NCBI GenBank assembly: GCA_938017825.1
Contig: CALIJE010000027.1
Span: 1 to 64,000, forward strand
Direction: 5' to 3'
DNA from: an uncultured Flavobacteriaceae bacterium
GTDB lineage: Bacteria; Bacteroidota; Bacteroidia; Flavobacteriales; Flavobacteriaceae
DNA length: 64,000 nucleotides
The translations under genes were made by a program, and so were the position numbers. This document shows, in pieces, positions 10,190-18,957 of this stretch. Below the pieces are notes generated by a model, which was given only the letters and a program-made list of their open reading frames with translations, did no database searches and was not told where the DNA came from. The first letter of the stretch is position 1; every line of letters starts with the position of its first letter.

Positions 10190-10293
10190 TGTTAAATTTA
10201 TTGTTTAATGTTTAGCCTGGTAATGTACAAAAAAGAATCTAACCGTCGGGGTTAAACCCATTACCAGAAATTTCCAATTTCAGGAAACAAATT

Positions 10294-11244
10294 TCATGCC
10301 AGTAATGCAATAATCTGTGTTGCTAGTTCGGTGCCGATGCGATCTTGGGCTTCTAAGGTTGCCGCGCCTATGTGAGGGGTCAATGAAATTTTTGGATGCA
10401 TCAAGATTTTTATTTCCGGGTTTGGTTCCGATTCAAACACATCAAGACCTGCAAAAGCGATTTTCCCATCTTCCAGGGCATTGATCAACGCTACCTCATC
10501 TAGAACACCACCTCGTGCCGCATTTACAATACCGGCACCATGCTTCATTAACTTGAATTCCCTTTTGCCAATGACATACTCCTTTTGAGCAGGGACATGC
10601 ATTGTTAGGAAATCGGCTTCCTGTAAGACGGTATCCTTATCAATAGATTCGAAATCGAATGTAACTTCTTGGCCGTTAAAGAAATTCAGGGTAATCGATG
10701 CCTTATCCATAAAGGGATCATGGTATAGTACCTTCATGCCAATTCCTAGGGCAATTTTGGCCGTTGCTCGTCCAATTCTTCCGAAGCCAATTACACCCAA
10801 AGTCTTACCTCTAAGTTCAGACCCTGCAGCGTAAGACTTTTTGAGCTGTTTGAATTTGCTATCCCCTTCTAGTGGCATGTTGCGGTTAGCATCATATACG
10901 AATCGTACCCCTCCGAAAAGGTGAGCAAAAACGAGCTCGGCCACCGATTCTGAAGAAGCCGCGGGGGTATTAATTACATGCAAACCTTTTTCTTTGGCAT
11001 AAGCAACATCGATATTGTCCATTCCCACGCCGCCTCGACCTATGAGTTTTAAATCGGGACAAGCATCGATGAGATCTTTACGCACCTTGGTAGCGCTGCG
11101 CACCAAAAGGGCCACAATATTATGATCGTTGATATAATTAATCAATTGCTCTTGTGCCACATGGGTGGTGTTTACCTCATAACCTGCTTTTTCAAGAGCC
11201 GTTATGCCACTTGCAGCAATGCCATCGTTCGCTAATATTTTCAT
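10294..11244 (-). CDS. serA: D-2-hydroxyacid dehydrogenase / phosphoglycerate dehydrogenase
   Basis: GxGxxG NAD motif (GVIGFGRIGRATAKIA), INAARGGVLDE-type motif; next to serC. Confidence 0.87.
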   Translation of the reverse strand: MKILANDGIAASGITALEKAGYEVNTTHVAQEQLINYINDHNIVALLVRSATKVRKDLIDACPDLKLIGRGGVGMDNIDVAYAKEKGLHVINTPAASSESVAELVFAHLFGGVRFVYDANRNMPLEGDSKFKQLKKSYAAGSELRGKTLGVIGFGRIGRATAKIALGIGMKVLYHDPFMDKASITLNFFNGQEVTFDFESIDKDTVLQEADFLTMHVPAQKEYVIGKREFKLMKHGAGIVNAARGGVLDEVALINALEDGKIAFAGLDVFESEPNPEIKILMHPKISLTPHIGAATLEAQDRIGTELATQIIALLA

Positions 11245-11275
11245 TCTATCACTTGGAGTTTAAATTTTATGTGAA

Positions 11276-12340
11276 TCAACCCTTACGTTCCATTTCACTC
11301 ATGATGTCCACAAGAACACCAACACTTTCAAGAGAAAGTGCGTTGTACATAGAGGCGCGATAGCCCCCTACGGAGCGGTGGCCATTTAGGCCATTGATAC
11401 CTGCATCTCGGAGCATGCTATCAAATGATTCTTTAAGTCCGTCTTCTGCCAAGTTAAAGGTCGCGTTCATTATTGATCGATCTTCTTTGTTGGCAAAACC
11501 ATTAAAGACCGGATTCAGATCAATTTCAGAGTAGAGGAGCTGCGCTTTCTTCTCATTGATCTCTTCGATGGCCGAAATGCCTCCCAAATTCTTCAACCAT
11601 TGCAGCGTTAGCATTGAAACGTATACCGGAAAAACTGCCGGGGTATTGAACATGCTATCCTTGCCGATGTGCACTTTATAATCGAGCATGGAAGGAATTT
11701 GTCTAGAAACCTTACCAAGTATGTCCTCCTTAATGACCACTAGTGTGGTGCCTGCCGGACCCATGTTCTTTTGGGCTCCCGCGTAGATCATATCAAACTG
11801 TGAAAAATCCATTTCCCGCGAAAAAATGTCTGAACTCATATCGCAAACGATAGGAGCGTTTGTCTTCGGGAATTTTTTCATCTGGGTTCCAAAAATGGTG
11901 TTGTTCGAGGTCAGGTGGAGAAAATCCAGCCCGTCGGGAATCGTATAGCCCTTAGGGATATAGTTGAATTTTTCATCCTTCGAGGAACCTACTTCAATAA
12001 TTTCCCCGAAAAGTTTGGCTTCTTTTATCGCTTTATCGCTCCATGTACCAGTATTGAGGTAGCCCGCCTTCTTTTCGAGTAAGTTGTAGGCGACCATAAG
12101 AAATTGTGTACTTGCCCCGCCTTGAAGGAACAATGCTTGATAGCCTTGATCTTGCAATCCCAAGAGCTCCAATACCAAAGACCGAGCGGTTTCCATAACT
12201 TCTACGAACTCTTTGCTACGGTGTGATATCTCGACAAGCGAAAGCCCAAGGCCGTTGAAGTCGACTACTGCCTCAGAGGCTTTTTTTAAGACTTCTTGAG
12301 GTAGAATGCAAGGCCCGGCACTAAAATTATGTTTTTTCAT
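11276..12340 (-). CDS. serC: 3-phosphoserine/phosphohydroxythreonine transaminase
   Basis: NFSAGPCILPQEVL, FLQGGASTQF, GAQKNMGPAG motifs. Confidence 0.95.
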   Translation of the reverse strand: MKKHNFSAGPCILPQEVLKKASEAVVDFNGLGLSLVEISHRSKEFVEVMETARSLVLELLGLQDQGYQALFLQGGASTQFLMVAYNLLEKKAGYLNTGTWSDKAIKEAKLFGEIIEVGSSKDEKFNYIPKGYTIPDGLDFLHLTSNNTIFGTQMKKFPKTNAPIVCDMSSDIFSREMDFSQFDMIYAGAQKNMGPAGTTLVVIKEDILGKVSRQIPSMLDYKVHIGKDSMFNTPAVFPVYVSMLTLQWLKNLGGISAIEEINEKKAQLLYSEIDLNPVFNGFANKEDRSIMNATFNLAEDGLKESFDSMLRDAGINGLNGHRSVGGYRASMYNALSLESVGVLVDIMSEMERKG

Positions 12341-12434
12341 CGATATGGATTTATTGCTTTAAAGGAGTTTTCAATAAGGCGATAAAGGTCATAAAATTCA
12401 GACGAATGATAGGTACAAAAAAAGAATTATTCCG

Positions 12435-13481
12435 TTATATTTTCAACAAGAAATCAACAGTGTCGATACCATCGGCATAATCGGCCAAGTTAGGATGTTG
12501 GGTTTCGCCAAAAGAGACCTCATCTTTCGCAAAACCATTACTAACAATACACTGCACACTTTCAGCCTCGTTTTGCAATTTTGATTTCAAGGTTTCCAAA
12601 TCAGTATAATGCTCGTAGAATAGGGAAGCAATGGGTGAGGTGTAGTGCGAATCTTCCTTTAGGATAAGAAACCCATTGTCTAAAATCTTAAATTCCGACA
12701 TGAGATATACTGCCTTATTGTAATCATAGTTGTTTGAGTATTTAATCTGATCAATAATAGGGTGAAAGGTGTAAATTGCTTTGAAAAGGGCGTCGAAATC
12801 GTAGTCTTTGGGAACAAAAATTTTAGAGACACTACGACATCCCAAACCATAATATCTAAAAATATCGTCGCCCAAAGCCTTAAGTTGGGCAGGTGTTTCA
12901 GTCCCCATGAGTACGGCGACCGAATTTCTATTTTTTCTGATGATGTTCGGTACCTTGCCAAAGTAGTGTTCAAAGTATCGTGCCGTATTGTTACTTCCAG
13001 TGGCGATAATGGCGTCAAAACCCTCCATTTTACCATCGGTAAGGACAATTTTTTCTCTTAGTGTTGGTTCAATATGTATTAGGTAATCTACTATGAATGA
13101 GAATAGTACATAATCTTTTGATGATAATTTTATCAATGCCTTATGATTGGTTATTAAGACGGCCAAAAAATCGTGGAAACCGACCAGTGGAATATTTCCT
13201 GCCATCACCAATCCGACAGTTTTCGACGAATTTTTCGTAAGGTAATTTGGGTAGCGAGAAAGCCAATCGGAGAGTTTTCCTTCGGTTAACAATTCACCCC
13301 AATTCTGCAGGGAAAATTTCACATTTTCCTTAGTAAACCACCCATTTTTGTGTTTGGCTAGTGAAATGGCCTCCTCTAGCTTTTCTTTCCACGCTAATTC
13401 TGTAGTGGTTTCATTGCTGAATTCTCTTAGAAACCTGCCTAGTGTTACGAAAGCAATAAAAGTTTTACGTTGGTCGTTCAT
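12435..13481 (-). CDS. Acyl-CoA reductase (LuxC-like) family protein
   Basis: AGNIPLVGFHDFL, SSKDYVLFSF, GLGCRSVSKIFVP motifs of the flavobacterial acyl-CoA reductase family. Confidence 0.82.
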   Translation of the reverse strand: MNDQRKTFIAFVTLGRFLREFSNETTTELAWKEKLEEAISLAKHKNGWFTKENVKFSLQNWGELLTEGKLSDWLSRYPNYLTKNSSKTVGLVMAGNIPLVGFHDFLAVLITNHKALIKLSSKDYVLFSFIVDYLIHIEPTLREKIVLTDGKMEGFDAIIATGSNNTARYFEHYFGKVPNIIRKNRNSVAVLMGTETPAQLKALGDDIFRYYGLGCRSVSKIFVPKDYDFDALFKAIYTFHPIIDQIKYSNNYDYNKAVYLMSEFKILDNGFLILKEDSHYTSPIASLFYEHYTDLETLKSKLQNEAESVQCIVSNGFAKDEVSFGETQHPNLADYADGIDTVDFLLKI

Positions 13482-13547
13482 ATTATTTGTGCGAAAATGT
13501 AATCCGCTTTACCTTTGCGCAAAAGTAAGCATAAGAAAAGGAAAATT

Positions 13548-13901
13548 ATGGCGATTATCATAACAGACGAATGTATCAACTGCGGTGCTTGCGAGCCCGA
13601 ATGCCCGAATACTGCCATCTATGAAGGCGCCGATGAATGGCGTTATAGCGATGGCACCTCTTTAACCGGGAATGTGGTGTTGCCAGATGGCAAGTCGGTA
13701 AACGCTGATGAGGTGCAAGAACCCATAAGCGATGAAATCTACTATATTTCACCTGATAAGTGTACAGAGTGCATGGGCTTTCATGAAGAACCACAATGCG
13801 CTGCGGTATGCCCCGTTGACTGTTGTGTTCCTGATGAGGATCGAGTAGAGACAGAGGAAGTTTTACTGGGCAAGCAGGCCTTTATGCATCCTGAGGGGTA
13901 G
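13548..13901 (+). CDS. 4Fe-4S dicluster ferredoxin
   Basis: CxxCxxCxxxCP clusters ([12 protein letters not shown] and [22 protein letters not shown]). Start set at MAIIITDEC. Confidence 0.92.
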   Translation: MAIIITDECINCGACEPECPNTAIYEGADEWRYSDGTSLTGNVVLPDGKSVNADEVQEPISDEIYYISPDKCTECMGFHEEPQCAAVCPVDCCVPDEDRVETEEVLLGKQAFMHPEG

Positions 13902-13920
13902 TTGAAACAATAGTATCTTT

Positions 13921-15495
13921 TTACTTGAAATTTATTTTGGTAAACCCTTGTTTCTTGACATTTCCGGGGTACTGACCGAAAATCACCAATTCACCTGAGT
14001 CATTTATGTTACTTAGTGCAGGTCGCATTATTATGGCCTCTAGGTCGGAATAGTAAGTCGCAACGTTTTTATCAAACTCCCCATTCGGATTTATTATAGC
14101 GCAGATTAGGGCTCTATCTTTCTGTTCTGAAAAAGCATTTTCAAATTTTCCACCGTATAGATGATGCAGATTTTTGACGTTGCCGTTGTAAAAAAGATAG
14201 AGTTGCTCTTGATGAAACACGGGGTGAAAAGAAGAATATATTTCTGTATTCGCCCTCGCCTGGTTTTTTCCAATTTTGGTTGTGTAAAGTAGATTTCCGC
14301 GCTCATCGAGCTTGAATACCGCAATATTCTTGTTATAGTGAGTTATCCTACCATAATCGCTGACTACAGAATAACGCTGCTCTGCCATTAGGAAGATATT
14401 ATCTGCATCTGCCACAAGTAAGCCATTACCGTAATAAAAATTGTCCGCATTTCTTTTATTGAAGCCTAAACCAAGCCCGAGTGTTCTAACCTTTTTGTTT
14501 CGCTTGTCTGGTCGCTCATAAAAATCATCGGGTAATGATGTTCTTTTCTCGACGGCAACACGCATTGTATTTAAATCATAGTTCAGAAAGTAGACGCCGT
14601 CTGGTTTAGAAATAGTTACGCTGCTAGAAACGCCCGATGCGAGCAAATGCCCTGATTCGGTAATATGAGCCGATATGCTGGTAATAAAACTCCCTTCAGG
14701 AAGTATTCTTTTGAGCAGTTTCATTTTTCCATCTTCCAACAGAAAAATCGGGTACTCATATTCTTTTTTTTGTTCACTTCGTAAATAATTGGCGGATAAG
14801 TAGCTTTTTGTCAAGAGCACATATTTGGTCGTGTCGATGGCTTCAAGAAAAAGGTTATTCACATTAATGAATCCCTTTAATGGGAGATGGTAAATATTTG
14901 ATTGAACACTATTGAAATCGGTATCAAAAGAATGTATGGCCAGCTTTTCAGAATCTTCGCGTTCAATTGGTAAATTATAGGTTAGGTGAATAAGATCGGA
15001 TTTTGAATCCGTAAATATTTTGGTTGTGAAGAAATCGGAATACGCCTCTTCTTTGGCAATACTTGCAATTTTTTTTCCTTCATCAACGCGCGCATTTTCA
15101 TAGTCTACTTTCTGCACATAAAAGTCTTTAGCTCCTTTAATGTTAGACCACCATATGTGGTACATGATCTTATTGTGCAAAACAACATCAACAGTTTCTT
15201 CGATATTGCTAATTTTCTTTACGGAAAGGTCGATACGATATTTCGTGGGTTGTAATTTAGTGTCGAATTTGCGAATCGATTTAGTTCCGCGACCATGCTT
15301 ACCTTTTCCAAAAAGGACATAGTACCCACTATCATCTGAAAACAGGATTTTTACAGGAACCTCCCTTTTCTTCGTTTCATAAGAAGGAATCTTTTCAATG
15401 GAATAGCGTGGCTTTATTATTTGAGCACTACCAAAAAACGAAAAAAACAAAAAGAGAATACAGATTGTCTTTGGGGCCTGGTGGTAGTTAAGCAT
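13921..15495 (-). CDS. Hypothetical secreted protein
   Basis: Signal peptide (TICILFLFFSFFGSAQ), about 525 aa, no confidently recognised domain. Confidence 0.7.
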   Translation of the reverse strand: MLNYHQAPKTICILFLFFSFFGSAQIIKPRYSIEKIPSYETKKREVPVKILFSDDSGYYVLFGKGKHGRGTKSIRKFDTKLQPTKYRIDLSVKKISNIEETVDVVLHNKIMYHIWWSNIKGAKDFYVQKVDYENARVDEGKKIASIAKEEAYSDFFTTKIFTDSKSDLIHLTYNLPIEREDSEKLAIHSFDTDFNSVQSNIYHLPLKGFINVNNLFLEAIDTTKYVLLTKSYLSANYLRSEQKKEYEYPIFLLEDGKMKLLKRILPEGSFITSISAHITESGHLLASGVSSSVTISKPDGVYFLNYDLNTMRVAVEKRTSLPDDFYERPDKRNKKVRTLGLGLGFNKRNADNFYYGNGLLVADADNIFLMAEQRYSVVSDYGRITHYNKNIAVFKLDERGNLLYTTKIGKNQARANTEIYSSFHPVFHQEQLYLFYNGNVKNLHHLYGGKFENAFSEQKDRALICAIINPNGEFDKNVATYYSDLEAIIMRPALSNINDSGELVIFGQYPGNVKKQGFTKINFK

Positions 15496-15614
15496 TAGAT
15501 AGGTTTTATGGTTTTTGGAATAAATTCGATACATATAGTTAACGCAAATATGATCTAAAGTATTTTCACAAACGAATTTAATAATTCGATATAGATCACT
15601 GCTTTAGTTACGAA

Positions 15615-15758
15615 TTAAAGAGCGGCTTGCATTTTTTTTGACACAAATAATAGCTCAATTATGATGGGCAGTGGTGCAAAGATAATGGCCACCAAACATT
15701 GTTCCCTGATTTTGTCTTGCAAATCGTCGTTAAGAACTATCTTTGCGCCCGAATTCAT
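15615..15758 (-). CDS. Candidate 47-aa single-TM small protein (not in supplied ORF track)
   Basis: MNSGAKIVLNDDLQDKIREQCLVAIIFAPLPIIIELLFVSKKMQAAL*; amphipathic N-terminus then about 19 hydrophobic residues and KK. It overlaps a candidate ychF promoter, so it could be spurious. Confidence 0.4.
   Translation of the reverse strand: MNSGAKIVLNDDLQDKIREQCLVAIIFAPLPIIIELLFVSKKMQAAL
15717..15745 (+). promoter_or_regulatory. Candidate Bacteroidetes sigma-A-type promoter for ychF
   Basis: TTG (15717-15719), 18 nt spacer, TATCTTTG (15738-15745), an exact match to TAnnTTTG. Confidence 0.5.
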
Positions 15759-15797
15759 GAGTAGAGCTTCTTAGGCTTCGCATCTAATTTCGCAAAA

Positions 15798-16892
15798 ATG
15801 AAAGCAGGTATCGTAGGATTGCCCAATGTTGGTAAATCAACCCTTTTTAATTGTTTGTCAAATGCCAAGGCACAAAGTGCAAACTTTCCCTTTTGTACCA
15901 TCGAACCCAATATTGGGGTAGTGAACGTGCCCGATTCACGCTTGGAAAAGCTCGAGGATTTGGTGAATCCTGAAAAGGTGATTCCCGCAACAGTTGAAAT
16001 CGTGGATATTGCAGGATTGGTTAAAGGCGCCAGTAAAGGCGAAGGTTTGGGAAACCAATTCTTGGGCAACATTCGCGAGACCGATGCAATCCTACATGTG
16101 CTACGCTGTTTTGACAACGACAATATCGTTCATGTAGACGGTTCGGTAGATCCAATTCGGGATAAGGAAACGATTGATATGGAATTGCAGCTAAAAGACC
16201 TAGAAACAGTTGAAAAGAAATTAGATAAGGTAAAGCGGGCTGCCAAAACCGGCAATAAGGAAGCCCAAAAAGAGGAAGTAGTTTTACGTGCCCTACAAGA
16301 CGGACTGGAGTCGGGAACCTCGGTGCGTGCCATCGATATTTCTAAAGATGACCGTAACGAATATGTGAAACCCTTACAATTCATCACCGACAAACCCGTA
16401 TTGTACGTTTGCAATGTAGATGAAGGTGCAGCAGTTGATGGTAATGATTATGTGACTGCTGTAAAAGCCGCTGTCGCTAACGAAAATGCTGAGGTAATTG
16501 TTTTGGCCGTGGGAACAGAGGCCGATATCACGGAATTGGATACCTATGAAGAGCGTCAAATGTTCTTGGAGGATTTAGGGTTGACCGAACCGGGCTCTGC
16601 TGTTTTGATTCGTGGTGCATACAAGCTATTGAACTTGGAAACCTATTTCACGGCCGGGGAAAAGGAAGTTCGTGCTTGGACCATTCCCATTGGGGCCACC
16701 GCACCTGAGGCCGCTGGTGTCATCCATACCGATTTTGAAAAGGGATTTATTCGCGCAGAGGTGATCGGCTATGACGATTATATCTCATACGGTAGTGAAG
16801 CCAAAGTCAAAGAAGCCGGAAAAATGAGGGTAGAAGGAAAAGACTACGTAGTCAAAGATGGTGATGTAATGCATTTTAGATTCAACGTATAA
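15798..16892 (+). CDS. ychF: Redox-regulated ATPase YchF (Obg-like)
   Basis: KAGIVGLPNVGKSTLFNCLSN, NFPFCTIEPN, C-terminal TGS domain. Confidence 0.96.
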   Translation: MKAGIVGLPNVGKSTLFNCLSNAKAQSANFPFCTIEPNIGVVNVPDSRLEKLEDLVNPEKVIPATVEIVDIAGLVKGASKGEGLGNQFLGNIRETDAILHVLRCFDNDNIVHVDGSVDPIRDKETIDMELQLKDLETVEKKLDKVKRAAKTGNKEAQKEEVVLRALQDGLESGTSVRAIDISKDDRNEYVKPLQFITDKPVLYVCNVDEGAAVDGNDYVTAVKAAVANENAEVIVLAVGTEADITELDTYEERQMFLEDLGLTEPGSAVLIRGAYKLLNLETYFTAGEKEVRAWTIPIGATAPEAAGVIHTDFEKGFIRAEVIGYDDYISYGSEAKVKEAGKMRVEGKDYVVKDGDVMHFRFNV

Positions 16893-17049
16893 TCAAAATC
16901 AGTTCTTCTCAGGGTCATTTAATTTTTTCCACCAGACCCTATTCTATCAACAATCTGCCTATTTTCTTTGTTAATTACTTTAGGGCCTAGGGGTTTCATT
17001 TATTTTTTGGTCGTGTTATCTTTAGCATCACTTTTGAAAAATTCCGCCC

Positions 17050-18912
17050 ATGTCTAAGAAAAGTCAATATACAGAAGACAATATTCGTTCGCTCGATTGG
17101 AAAGAGCATATACGTCTGCGTCCTGGTATGTACATTGGCAAGCTGGGTGATGGCTCCTCTGCAGATGACGGAATTTATATTCTTCTAAAGGAAACCCTCG
17201 ACAACTGTATCGACGAATTCGTAATGGGCGCGGGGAAGACCATTGAAATCTCCATTCAGGGGGATCGTGTTATTGTACGCGATTATGGGCGCGGTATACC
17301 GTTGGGCAAAGTGGTGGATGTAGTTTCTAAAATGAATACCGGCGGTAAGTACGATAGTCGTGCATTTAAGAAGTCGGTTGGCCTAAATGGTGTAGGTACA
17401 AAGGCGGTAAATGCCCTTTCCAGTTATTTTAAGGTGGAGTCAACCCGTGATGGGAAATCGAAATCAGCGGAGTTTAGTCTGGGTAATTTACAGAATGAAG
17501 AACTTTTAGAGGAAACGACCCGGCGCAGGGGTACAAAAGTTACCTTTACCCCTGATGAGACGATATTCAAGAAATTCAAATACCGCAATGAGTATGTAGA
17601 GCGGATGCTCAAGAATTATGTGTACCTCAATCCTGGGCTTACCATCGTATTCAATGGCGAAAAATTTCATTCCGAAAACGGACTTAAAGATCTCTTGGAG
17701 GACAACAACAATAAGGATGATATGCTTTACCCGGTCATTCATTTGAAAGGGGATGATATTGAAGTAGCCATAACACATAGTAAAACCCAATACAGCGAAG
17801 AATACCATTCGTTCGTGAACGGGCAACATACCACGCAAGGAGGAACGCATCAATCGGCATTTCGGGAAGCCATTGTGAAGACCATTCGTGACTATTATGG
17901 CAAAAGTTATGATGCTTCTGATATTCGTAAATCGATAATATCCGCGATATCCATAAAGGTCATGGAACCTGTTTTTGAAAGCCAGACCAAGACCAAATTG
18001 GGCTCAACCGAGATGGGGGGCGATTTTCCCACAGTGCGAACGTATATCAATGATTTTGTAGGCAGGTATCTCGACAATTATTTGCATAAGAATGCCGAAA
18101 CTGCAGAGAAACTGCAGCGCAAGATCATGATGGCCGAAAAAGAGCGAAAAGAGCTTTCTGGCATACGTAAATTGGCGCGAGATCGAGCAAAGAAATCGAA
18201 CCTGCACAATAAAAAATTACGCGACTGCCGTGTGCACCTGGGCGACATGAAGAAAGATAATCGATTGGACAGCACCTTGTTCATTACGGAAGGCGATTCC
18301 GCTTCTGGTTCAATAACCAAATCTCGTGATGTGAATACACAGGCAGTTTTTAGCTTACGTGGTAAGCCTTTGAATTCCTTTGGCATGTCGAAGAAAATCG
18401 TTTATGAAAATGAGGAATTCAATCTTTTGCAAGCAGCGCTGAATATTGAGGAATCGATGGAAGACTTGCGCTACAACAATATCGTAATTGCCACAGATGC
18501 CGATGTAGATGGGATGCACATTCGATTGCTCTTGATCACGTTCTTTTTGCAATTTTTTCCCGAACTGATCAAAGAAGGGCATTTATACATTTTGCAAACG
18601 CCCCTGTTTAGAGTGCGAAATAAAAAAGAGACCATATACTGTTACAGCGATGAAGAGCGCAGGAATGCTATAAACAAGCTGACTGGCAAGCCAGAGATTA
18701 CACGATTTAAGGGATTAGGTGAAATATCCCCCGATGAGTTCAAGCATTTTATCGGAGATGACATTAGATTAGAACCGGTAATGCTCGATAAGGCAATGTC
18801 GATTGAGCAACTTTTGCGTTTTTACATGGGTAAAAACACGCCCGACCGCCAGAAGTTTATCATTGAAAACCTGAAAGTAGAGGTAGACTTAATAGAAGAA
18901 AACCAATTATAA
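17050..18912 (+). CDS. parE: Type IIA topoisomerase (topoisomerase IV) subunit B
   Basis: [35 protein letters not shown] motifs; 620 aa; adjacent to parC. Confidence 0.9.
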   Translation: MSKKSQYTEDNIRSLDWKEHIRLRPGMYIGKLGDGSSADDGIYILLKETLDNCIDEFVMGAGKTIEISIQGDRVIVRDYGRGIPLGKVVDVVSKMNTGGKYDSRAFKKSVGLNGVGTKAVNALSSYFKVESTRDGKSKSAEFSLGNLQNEELLEETTRRRGTKVTFTPDETIFKKFKYRNEYVERMLKNYVYLNPGLTIVFNGEKFHSENGLKDLLEDNNNKDDMLYPVIHLKGDDIEVAITHSKTQYSEEYHSFVNGQHTTQGGTHQSAFREAIVKTIRDYYGKSYDASDIRKSIISAISIKVMEPVFESQTKTKLGSTEMGGDFPTVRTYINDFVGRYLDNYLHKNAETAEKLQRKIMMAEKERKELSGIRKLARDRAKKSNLHNKKLRDCRVHLGDMKKDNRLDSTLFITEGDSASGSITKSRDVNTQAVFSLRGKPLNSFGMSKKIVYENEEFNLLQAALNIEESMEDLRYNNIVIATDADVDGMHIRLLLITFFLQFFPELIKEGHLYILQTPLFRVRNKKETIYCYSDEERRNAINKLTGKPEITRFKGLGEISPDEFKHFIGDDIRLEPVMLDKAMSIEQLLRFYMGKNTPDRQKFIIENLKVEVDLIEENQL

Positions 18913-18957
18913 ACCAGTTTGCCGATAGGCAGGCCAAGCTAAACCGATTTTTTCCGA

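Noticed and set aside
15755-16123. 122-aa minus-strand ORF over the ychF 5' end
   Set aside because: Fully antisense to the strongly conserved ychF GTPase domain; no independent support.
16911-16940. Inverted repeat AGGGTC...GACCCT after ychF as a terminator
   Set aside because: Only 6-bp arms with an 18-nt loop and no following T-run.
17506-17853. 115-aa minus-strand ORF within parE
   Set aside because: Shadow ORF on the opposite strand of a confident topoisomerase gene.
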